NCBI RefSeq assembly: GCF_004364345.1
Contig: NZ_SOCA01000002.1
Span: 385,711-449,710, forward strand
DNA length: 64,000 nt
Reading direction: 5' to 3'
Origin: Prosthecobacter fusiformis
Lineage (GTDB): Bacteria > Verrucomicrobiota > Verrucomicrobiia > Verrucomicrobiales > Verrucomicrobiaceae
Made by a program: the position numbers and the translations under genes
Shown: positions 33,809 through 40,457 of the stretch, in pieces
Position numbering within the stretch: position 1 is the first letter of the stretch
Layout: each line of letters starts with the position of its first letter
Notes under the pieces: model-generated
Database searches by the model: none
What the model saw: only the letters and a program-made list of their open reading frames with translations
Told to the model about the DNA's origin: nothing

Positions 33809-35176
33809 ATGAATCCTTTTCACGAAACAGCCGCCGCCGCTCATCAGATGAGCCGTCGCCATGTCCTGCGCGGACTTGGAACGATGATGTCTCTACCCTT
33901 CCTGGAGTCCCTGGGGGGGCGGGCATTTGCGGCTGCCGCTAAGGCTCCAGCGACCCCGCCGATGCGCGCGGCCTGGCTTTACATTCCTAATGGGGTGAAC
34001 CCCAAGCAGTGGTTCCCAACTGGGGAAGGCACGAATTATGAACTGAGCGCCACGCTGAAAGAGATCGAGCGTCATCGCAATGATTTTATGGTCGTTTCCG
34101 GTTTGGCTCAGGATAAAGCCCGCTCCCATGGCAATGGCGGCGGAGATCATGCCCGTGCGACTTCCACTTTCCTCACGGGCTGCATGCCGAAAAAGACGGC
34201 AGGATCCGATATCCAGCTAGGCGTTTCTGTGGACCAGATTGCTGCCCAAAAGATCGGCCACCTGACCCGTCTGCCATCGCTGGAACTCAGCACCGACGGT
34301 CAGCGCAGTTCTGGCCGTTGCGATAGTGGTTACTCCTGCGCTTATCAGTTCAACCTGGCCTGGAAGAATGAAACCATGCCGATGGCTCCAGAGATGGATC
34401 CTCGTTTGGTGTTCGAACGTCTTTTCGGTTATGGCGCAGCCGGAGGCAAAGGTGCTGAAGGTGCCCGCCGTCAGCGTCTCCAGAAAAGCATTCTCGATAC
34501 CGTCCTTGGCGAGGCTAAATCCCTTCAGGGAAAAGTCAGCGGTAACGACAAGCGCAAGCTGGATGAATATTACAGCAGTGTGCGTGACATTGAGCTGCGC
34601 ATTGAGCGTGCTGAGAAATTCACCACCACTTTGCCCAAAGATTACCCAGTGCCAGAGGGCATCCCTGAATCTTATGAGGATCACATCCGCATGATGTTCG
34701 ATCTCCTCACCCTGGCTTTCCAGACGGATACCACCCGTCTTTGCACCTTCATGCTAGCGCATGACGGCAGCAATCGCAGCTTCCCACAGATCGGCGTGCC
34801 GGATTCCCACCACTATCTCTCCCACCATGAGAATGATGAAGAGAAATTGGCCAAAATCGCAAAGATTGACCAGTTTTACATGCGTCAGTTCGGCTACTTC
34901 CTGGATAAGCTGAAAGGTACCAAGGAAGGTGATGGCAACCTCCTGGACAACAGCATGATCGTCTTTGGTGGCGGCATCGGTGATGGCAACCGCCACAACC
35001 ATGACAACCTGCCGATCCTTCTTGCTGGCCGTGCTGGCAAGACCTGGACACCAGGCAAGCGCATCGTCCTGCCAGGTGAGACACCGATGACTAACCTGTA
35101 TCTTTCCATGCTCGACCGCCTGGGCGTCCGTGCCGAAAAAATCGGCGATAGCTCCGGTGTCCTCGAAGTGAGTTAA
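33809..35176 (+). CDS. Tat-exported DUF1552 protein
   Basis: A 455-residue protein; I chose the ATG at 33809 so that the twin-arginine signal (SRRHVLRGLGTMMSLPFLESLGG) sits at the N-terminus, rather than the frame opening at 33743. The body matches the DUF1552 family, widespread in Planctomycetes and Verrucomicrobia: AAWLYIPNGVNPKQWFPTG, VVSGLAQDKARSHGNGGGDHARATS and DSHHYLSHHEN with conserved His/Asp, suggesting an alkaline-phosphatase-like or sulfatase-like fold. DUF1552 genes usually sit next to a DUF1592 cytochrome-type gene, which is absent here. Function not established. It has its own terminator. Confidence 0.88.
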   Translation: MNPFHETAAAAHQMSRRHVLRGLGTMMSLPFLESLGGRAFAAAAKAPATPPMRAAWLYIPNGVNPKQWFPTGEGTNYELSATLKEIERHRNDFMVVSGLAQDKARSHGNGGGDHARATSTFLTGCMPKKTAGSDIQLGVSVDQIAAQKIGHLTRLPSLELSTDGQRSSGRCDSGYSCAYQFNLAWKNETMPMAPEMDPRLVFERLFGYGAAGGKGAEGARRQRLQKSILDTVLGEAKSLQGKVSGNDKRKLDEYYSSVRDIELRIERAEKFTTTLPKDYPVPEGIPESYEDHIRMMFDLLTLAFQTDTTRLCTFMLAHDGSNRSFPQIGVPDSHHYLSHHENDEEKLAKIAKIDQFYMRQFGYFLDKLKGTKEGDGNLLDNSMIVFGGGIGDGNRHNHDNLPILLAGRAGKTWTPGKRIVLPGETPMTNLYLSMLDRLGVRAEKIGDSSGVLEVS

Positions 35177-35215
35177 GGCAAGGCGACGCGGATTGAACTG
35201 AATTGTTCCTCCAAC

Positions 35216-35254
35216 AAAAAACGCCCTCGTTCCAACCGGAAGGAGGGCGTTTTT
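35216..35254. terminator. Bidirectional rho-independent terminator
   Basis: ACGCCCTC (35221-35228) pairs with GAGGGCGT (35243-35250), extended by an inner TTCC/GGAA and flanked by A5 and T5 runs, so it can work on both strands for the converging DUF1552 and TIM-barrel genes. It lies 40 bp after one stop and 15 bp after the other. Confidence 0.9.
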
Positions 35255-35268
35255 GTATTTGAGAGAGC

Positions 35269-36186
35269 TTAGCCCAGCTTGGCACCCTGCTTCTTCAGCA
35301 TGGCTTCCAGCATGCGGCCATACTTCACGTAGCTGTCATACTGCTCCTTGGCCTTCTGCTCTGGGGAGAGATCATCGGCAGCGCCGGCACCGTGGAAGAC
35401 GACGGCGACATGCGGTTCAATGCTGATGTAACCTTCGTATCCAGTGTCCACCAGGTCCTTCATGATGCGCTCGATCTGGCCTTCGCCCTCACCTGGGTAG
35501 GTGTAGGTGGCGTCATTCTTGGCTGTGTCCCAGATGCCGTCTTTCACGTGCACATGAGCCATGAATGGCTTGATGGCTTGGTACATTTCCCAGGCGTCCT
35601 GCTTTTGGCCAGGGCGGTCACGGTCATCGATGAAGACAGGGTTGCCAGTATCAAAGACCCACTTCATGCCTGGGACAGCTTCAGCCATGCGTTGAACATA
35701 AGTGGGGCTCATGCCGCCCCAGTTCATGCAGTTCTCATGGACTACAACGAGACCGGCATCGTCGAAACGCTGGTGAATATTCTTCATCCGCTTGATGCGC
35801 TCCGGGGCGAACTGCTCCTCCAGGTCTTTTCCGCTTTCGTCTTTGCAGACAGCATAGGACATGACGCGAACGAGCTTGGTGCCGAGGCGCTGCATGCGCG
35901 GGATAGCACGGCTGATTTCAGCTTCGGTGACGCTGAAATCGTCAGTGATTTTCTTGGCCCAGTTGCCGATGAGGGAACCGAATCCGCTGATCTTCATGTT
36001 CTTTTCAGCCAGGTGAGCGACCACCTTTTCAAACACGGCCTCAGGAATCTCATGCAGGTTGCCTTTGACGCCGTCGAACTCGACCCCACGGCATTCAATG
36101 CTGTCCCAGCCGAGTTCCTGGTGGGCCTGGATCTGCACGTCGAGGGGTGCGCCTGCTTCATCTGCAATGCCGGTAAGTTTGATCAT
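35269..36186 (-). CDS. Sugar phosphate isomerase/epimerase-like TIM-barrel protein
   Basis: A 305-residue member of the xylose isomerase-like TIM-barrel family (AP_endonuc_2). Metal ligands are likely in VVVHENCMNWG (Glu), WVFDTGNPVF (Asp), AHVHVKDGIW (His-x-His) and GYISIEPHV (Glu). No signal peptide, so cytoplasmic. Homologues act on keto-sugars, inositols or hydroxypyruvate; the substrate here is open. It faces the DUF1552 gene and is divergent from the response regulator across 196 bp. Confidence 0.85.
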   Translation of the reverse strand: MIKLTGIADEAGAPLDVQIQAHQELGWDSIECRGVEFDGVKGNLHEIPEAVFEKVVAHLAEKNMKISGFGSLIGNWAKKITDDFSVTEAEISRAIPRMQRLGTKLVRVMSYAVCKDESGKDLEEQFAPERIKRMKNIHQRFDDAGLVVVHENCMNWGGMSPTYVQRMAEAVPGMKWVFDTGNPVFIDDRDRPGQKQDAWEMYQAIKPFMAHVHVKDGIWDTAKNDATYTYPGEGEGQIERIMKDLVDTGYEGYISIEPHVAVVFHGAGAADDLSPEQKAKEQYDSYVKYGRMLEAMLKKQGAKLG

Positions 36187-36323
36187 GGTCAGTTTAAGAA
36201 AAGGGGATGTACGGTTTGGGAATCCGTTCTTTAAAGGAAGATACGCCCGGTGGCAAGCGGGCGTGACAGTACAGAAGTGGCTTCGATGTCTGGTTTGATG
36301 CGGGGCGGTCCAATGAATAATTT

Positions 36324-36374
36324 TGTTAAGATCTTGTAAATGTGTTCTCGCTTAACGGATTACACCTTTACAAT
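36324..36374 (+). promoter_or_regulatory. Repeat-rich promoter of the two-component operon
   Basis: GTTAAG (36325-36330) and TGTAAA (36335-36340) start 10 bp apart, one helical turn; their complements CTTAAC (36351-36356) and TTTACA (36367-36372) follow. A TACAAT -10 box sits at 36369-36374, 8 bp before the ATG, leaving little or no leader. The layout fits OmpR/CpxR-family autoregulation, but the box is not exactly GTAAA-N5-GTAAA. Confidence 0.45.
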
Positions 36375-36382
36375 TGAATTAG

Positions 36383-37120
36383 ATGTCACTCGATAAACAT
36401 GCCTTCACGGATGGTCAGACGCAGATTCTGGTGATTGATGATGACCGTAAGCTGTGTGGGCTGATCCGTGATTATCTGGAGCCCCTGGGTTATACGGTGG
36501 CGATGGAGCATAACGGGCCTGAGGGGGCGGCTCGGGCGATGGCTGAGCCCTGGCATGCGGTCATTTTGGATCTGATGCTGCCGGGCTGCGATGGGTATGA
36601 AGTCCTGCGCAGGGTGCGGGCGAAGTCTGCCGTGCCGATCCTGATGCTGACCGCACGGGGTGATGAAGCGGACCGGATCGTGGGGCTGGAGAGCGGTGCG
36701 GATGATTACTTGCCGAAGACCTTTTCCGCACGGGAGCTGCTGGCCCGGCTGCGTGCGGTGACCCGTCGGGCGACTTTAAGCCAAGCCTCTGCGGATGCCG
36801 TACCACCGATGAAAGAACTGGTGGTGGGGCCGGTGCGGCTGAACCTGGATGCACGGGTGGCGACATTAAGTGAGCAGACACTGAGCCTGACCCCCGTGGA
36901 ATTTGACATCCTGGCAGCACTGATGAAATCACGCGGACGTGTGCGAAGCCGCGAGGCGCTGATCGAATCCCTGCGTGATCGCGAGTATGAGGTGTATGAC
37001 CGGAGCATTGATGTGCACATCGCCGCCTTGAGAAGAAAGCTGCGTGACGACGCCCATGAACCCCGCTTTATCCGCACGGTGAGGAGTGCGGGGTACATGT
37101 TTATCCATCCGGTGGGGTGA
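36383..37120 (+). CDS. OmpR/CpxR-family response regulator
   Basis: A 245-residue DNA-binding regulator. The receiver domain has the acidic pair DD (about residues 19-20), phospho-acceptor Asp63 in VILDLMLPGCDG, the Thr in MLTARGDEAD and Lys in DDYLPKTF. The C-terminal winged helix (from about 145) ends RKLRDDAHEPRFIRTVRSAGYMF, the OmpR family signature. Its stop is 40 bp before the ATG of the cognate kinase. The upstream repeats suggest autoregulation. Envelope stress is a guess from CpxAR-like organisation. Confidence 0.93.
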   Translation: MSLDKHAFTDGQTQILVIDDDRKLCGLIRDYLEPLGYTVAMEHNGPEGAARAMAEPWHAVILDLMLPGCDGYEVLRRVRAKSAVPILMLTARGDEADRIVGLESGADDYLPKTFSARELLARLRAVTRRATLSQASADAVPPMKELVVGPVRLNLDARVATLSEQTLSLTPVEFDILAALMKSRGRVRSREALIESLRDREYEVYDRSIDVHIAALRRKLRDDAHEPRFIRTVRSAGYMFIHPVG

Positions 37121-37160
37121 GCCTGCTCGTGTTTTAAAATCCATTCGGCTGTCCCATCTT

Positions 37161-38699
37161 ATGAAACTCCGCTCTTTAAACTTATATACCCGCATCCTGC
37201 TGTGGCTGCTGGTGAATGTGGCGGTGCTAGGAGGGGTGTTTTTACTGGTGCTGAAGTGGCAGTTCAGGGAGGGGCTGCAAGGAGCACTGGGTGGAATAGC
37301 CGGGGACCGATTGCAGGTCATCGGGCAGGAAATGCATGATACCCTGAGTGCCAATGCCGAAGCTGAGTGGGCGGGCATTTTAAAAGAGCTGGCTGACGAG
37401 TATGCGGTGCAGGTGGCACTGGTGACACCTCCAGATCGTGTGATTTGTGGGGACGCCATTGATTTTCCGGCCAAGCTTAAAGAACAACTCGTCGACATGA
37501 GTCCAGGTGGGCCGCCGAGAGACTGGGGGAGACCGCCACGTGAAGGTGGACGCCCTCCTCCACCGAGGGATGAACTGGAGGCTTTTTTGTTAGGCGATGA
37601 TTTTCTTGGCGAGGGTTTTCCCCCGCCCCCACCCTGGCCGGAAAGAGCGGGAAGAGGAGTGCCCTCGCGGTTTGGTACTTTTCTGCTGCATGCAGGGGAT
37701 CCGCCGCTTTATTATGCCGGGGTACGTTTGCCTCCGCCATCAACGCTGACCCGCCGGGATGGGCCGTTGACGTTGATCATCGCCACCCGCTCCATGACGG
37801 GAGGGGGACTGTTTTTTGATACCAGCCCTTGGTTGCTGACCACCTTTGGGGCGATGGCGATCTCGGCGCTTCTCTGGCTGCCTTTTGTGAAAAACATGAC
37901 GAGCAGCATCCGGGCAAATATGAAGGTGACGGAACAGATCTCCAAAGGCCGCTTCGATGTCCGGGTGCCGGAGGGCAGGGGAGATGAGCTGGGCAGGTTG
38001 GCGCACGGCATTAACCAGATGGCTGTGCAATTGGACGGACTGGTGAATGGACAAAAACGTTTCCTGGGAGATGTGGCTCATGAGTTATGCGGACCCATCT
38101 CACGGATGGAAATGGGGCTGGAAATCCTGGAGCCACGGCTTGATGGCGGGGAGGCTTTTCGGCTGGCTGAAGTGAGAGATGAGCTGCGCCAGATCTCTGC
38201 GCTGGTGGATGAATTGCTGTCTTTTTCTAAAGCGACGCTGGGCCAGAAGAGGCTGACCTCTGAGCCAGTCACTCTGCTGCCTTTGATCGAAGGGGCCATA
38301 CACCTGGAGGGACTGCCGGAGGAGCTTTGTCTGCTCCTGATTCCAGAGGATCTGAAGGTGAATGTGGTGCCGGATCTGCTTCGCCGTGCGGTGAGTAATC
38401 TGCTGCGCAATGCGCACTTGCATGCTCGAGGGGCCCGCATCGAAGTGACAGCGACTCGGTCCAAGGAGATCGTGACACTGACGGTGGCGGATGAAGGACC
38501 GGGAGTGCCCGAGGAGAGCCTGCCGCGTTTGTTTGAGCCGTTCTATCGGGTGGATGTGGCCCGTGCGCGGGAGACGGGCGGCACTGGACTGGGGCTTGCC
38601 ATCGTTAAGACCTGTGTGGAATCCTGTGGCGGCAATGTCACGGCCCGAAATCGTGAACCCCATGGACTCATTGTGCTGATTGAGCTTCCTTGTGCTTGA
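37161..38699 (+). CDS. CpxA-like sensor histidine kinase with Pro/Gly-rich sensor loop
   Basis: A 512-residue kinase, starting at the ATG at 37161 (MKLRSLNLYTRILLWLLVN) rather than the earlier in-frame 37086. Spans lie at about 11-32 and 223-243 around a periplasmic sensor that contains a Pro/Gly/Arg-rich segment (residues 115-165). A HAMP domain (about 244-295) precedes the phospho-acceptor His307 in DVAHELCGPISRM; N-box (SNLLRNA), G1 (DEGPGVP) and G2 (GGTGLGLAI) are intact, so it should be active. HELC instead of HELR is a variant I associate with this phylum. It partners with the regulator just upstream. Confidence 0.92.
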   Translation: MKLRSLNLYTRILLWLLVNVAVLGGVFLLVLKWQFREGLQGALGGIAGDRLQVIGQEMHDTLSANAEAEWAGILKELADEYAVQVALVTPPDRVICGDAIDFPAKLKEQLVDMSPGGPPRDWGRPPREGGRPPPPRDELEAFLLGDDFLGEGFPPPPPWPERAGRGVPSRFGTFLLHAGDPPLYYAGVRLPPPSTLTRRDGPLTLIIATRSMTGGGLFFDTSPWLLTTFGAMAISALLWLPFVKNMTSSIRANMKVTEQISKGRFDVRVPEGRGDELGRLAHGINQMAVQLDGLVNGQKRFLGDVAHELCGPISRMEMGLEILEPRLDGGEAFRLAEVRDELRQISALVDELLSFSKATLGQKRLTSEPVTLLPLIEGAIHLEGLPEELCLLLIPEDLKVNVVPDLLRRAVSNLLRNAHLHARGARIEVTATRSKEIVTLTVADEGPGVPEESLPRLFEPFYRVDVARARETGGTGLGLAIVKTCVESCGGNVTARNREPHGLIVLIELPCA

Positions 38700-38739
38700 C
38701 CTATCGAAGCAAAACGCTCAGATTTAGCGTTACCACCCC

Positions 38740-39159
38740 ATGAATACCAAGCACATCCTTGCTGTTATTGCCGCTGCTCTTGCTGTTAACACTGCCTCCG
38801 CTCAAGACGGTGCGGTGGACTTTGAAAAGCAGATCCTGCCGATCCTGAAAGAAAAATGCTTCAAGTGCCATGTGAAAGAGCACGAAGAAGACGGCAAGCT
38901 GAAGAAGCCAAAAGGCGGTCTGCGCCTGGATGGTGCGGCTGTCATCATGAAAGGTGGCAAAGAATATCCGGATGAAAACGTGGTCGCAGGCAAGCCGGAC
39001 GCAAGCTGGCTGCTGAAGACCATGGCACTGCCAGAATCCGATGAATACGCGATGCCTCCAGAGGGCAAAGGTGATCGGGTGACTGCGGAAGAGCAGGCTC
39101 TGGTGAAGAAATGGATCGAGGCCGGTGCTTCCTTTGGTGCCTGGAAGGGTGAGGAATAA
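38740..39159 (+). CDS. Secreted single-heme cytochrome c (planctomycete type)
   Basis: A 139-residue protein with a signal peptide (ILAVIAAALAVNTASA) and a mature domain with the heme motif CFKCH, the typical start VDFEKQILPILKEKC and the late MPPEGKGDRVTAEEQALVKKWIEAGA, as in the PSCyt1 domain common in Planctomycetes and Verrucomicrobia. The axial Met is probably in YAMPPEG. It probably carries electrons in the periplasm. It follows the kinase by 40 bp and ends just before a strong terminator, so it may be co-transcribed with the two-component genes or have its own promoter. Confidence 0.88.
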   Translation: MNTKHILAVIAAALAVNTASAQDGAVDFEKQILPILKEKCFKCHVKEHEEDGKLKKPKGGLRLDGAAVIMKGGKEYPDENVVAGKPDASWLLKTMALPESDEYAMPPEGKGDRVTAEEQALVKKWIEAGASFGAWKGEE

Positions 39160-39197
39160 TTCCTCCTTTAGATCCCTGATTTTTCAGTGAATCATCG

Positions 39198-39230
39198 AGC
39201 GGCGGAACCCCTGGTTCCGCCGCTTTGTTT
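39198..39230 (+). terminator. Rho-independent terminator after the cytochrome gene
   Basis: A perfect 12-bp stem, AGCGGCGGAACC (39198-39209) with GGTTCCGCCGCT (39213-39224) and a 3-base loop, followed by TTGTTTTT. It is 38 bp past the cytochrome stop. Confidence 0.92.
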
Positions 39231-39297
39231 TTGGGGAAAAGTGCCGTCCCGGCAGTGCAGGCTTGCATGGCCAGCGTGCATGGGGCTTTCTTTTTCC

Positions 39298-40383
39298 ATG
39301 CCGCTTCCGCCATTCGTCAATGACCCTCATCCGCTGCTGCCGACGATTGATCGCACCTATAAAGCGGAGGAGATCAATGCGTTTGGAAAGGACCGAGGAC
39401 CTGCTTTTTACGAGACCTGCCATCTGTATGCGCAGAGTCTTTGGCAGATTGGGTTTCCCGCCAAATGCATCCTGCTGCTGAACCGGGCGCTATCCTCACC
39501 GATGCCGGGCACGGAGCCCCTCTTTCAAAGGTTGCCTCTGCCTTATCAGGCGATGGCCTGGCTGCTCATTCACCGGCCTGCGGATCAGTTCATTGGCAAT
39601 CCACGGCGGCATTGGCAGCATCTGGCCACCCGGATGGTGGAGCCTAACAAAGAGTTGCGCGCTTGGCGGGCCTGGGCGTGCTGGTATCTGGCTAAGGAAA
39701 TCCTTCCTGAGGCCGACTTCCCGGCGGATCTCGAGCAGCTCCGGGAGGAAGGCGTGGTGGAGCCCACCCAGGGTGACATCGCAGATCACCTCCAGGATTT
39801 ATCCCCCGCAGATGACCTGGCCCAGTGGCAGGCTGCGCTGGCATGGGCGGATGAACAAACAGGCCAGGGACGACGGCCGCCGCTGCAGGTCCGGGTGCGA
39901 CGGATTGCAGAAGATGAACTCCCCGTGGTGCAGCGCCTCGGGCGGGAAATCTGGCGGCAATATTACCCTGGCATCATTTCCAATGAGCAGATCGAATACA
40001 TGCTCAGCGTGTGGTATCAGCCGGATGCCATGGCACGCGAGATGCGTTCACGGGGAACATGGTTTGCACTCATCGAAGTGGCTGCGCATGGACCCGTGGG
40101 ATACCTTTCATTTGAACGATACCCGGAAGGGGTGCTGTTCATCAACAAGCTGTATGTCCAGGCTGCGATGCATGGCCATGGTGTGGGGGCTGCTGCGTTA
40201 AGGTGGACTCAGGAGCGCGCCGTGGAGCTGGGCTGCCAAAGCGTGCAACTGCGGGTCAACAAAAGGAATGTCACCGCCATCCGGGCCTATCAGCGCGCAG
40301 GATTTCGTTTTGCAGAGGATGTGTGCAGCGATATCGGCAGCGGCTTTGTGATGGACGATTACCGGATGGAAAAGCGGCTATAA
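39298..40383 (+). CDS. GNAT-family acetyltransferase with long uncharacterised N-terminal region
   Basis: A 361-residue protein; the start at 39298 (MPLPPFVNDPHPLLPTIDRT) is chosen because the upstream frame runs through the terminator. The last ~140 residues form a GNAT domain: acceptor-side IGREIWRQYYPGI-like start, then the acetyl-CoA loop KLYVQAAMHGHGVGAAALRW (V-x-x-x-x-x-G-x-G/A class) and the NKRNVTAIRAYQRAGFR C-terminal motif. The first ~200 residues are helical, rich in Trp, and unrelated to any domain I know. Substrate unknown. It converges with the large cytochrome gene. Confidence 0.8.
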   Translation: MPLPPFVNDPHPLLPTIDRTYKAEEINAFGKDRGPAFYETCHLYAQSLWQIGFPAKCILLLNRALSSPMPGTEPLFQRLPLPYQAMAWLLIHRPADQFIGNPRRHWQHLATRMVEPNKELRAWRAWACWYLAKEILPEADFPADLEQLREEGVVEPTQGDIADHLQDLSPADDLAQWQAALAWADEQTGQGRRPPLQVRVRRIAEDELPVVQRLGREIWRQYYPGIISNEQIEYMLSVWYQPDAMAREMRSRGTWFALIEVAAHGPVGYLSFERYPEGVLFINKLYVQAAMHGHGVGAAALRWTQERAVELGCQSVQLRVNKRNVTAIRAYQRAGFRFAEDVCSDIGSGFVMDDYRMEKRL

Positions 40384-40457
40384 TATGACAATGGCCTAAC
40401 CAAGGATGAAAATAAAACCGGCCTGCGCATGCAGGTCGACGAACAGGGAAGCTGAAC

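Noticed and set aside
39187-39297. Upstream start of the GNAT gene at 39187
   Set aside because: It would run through the perfect terminator of the cytochrome gene; the ATG at 39298 leaves a complete protein.
40422-40435. Terminator CCTGC-GCAT-GCAGG between the GNAT and cytochrome genes
   Set aside because: Only 5 base pairs and no T-tract on either strand.
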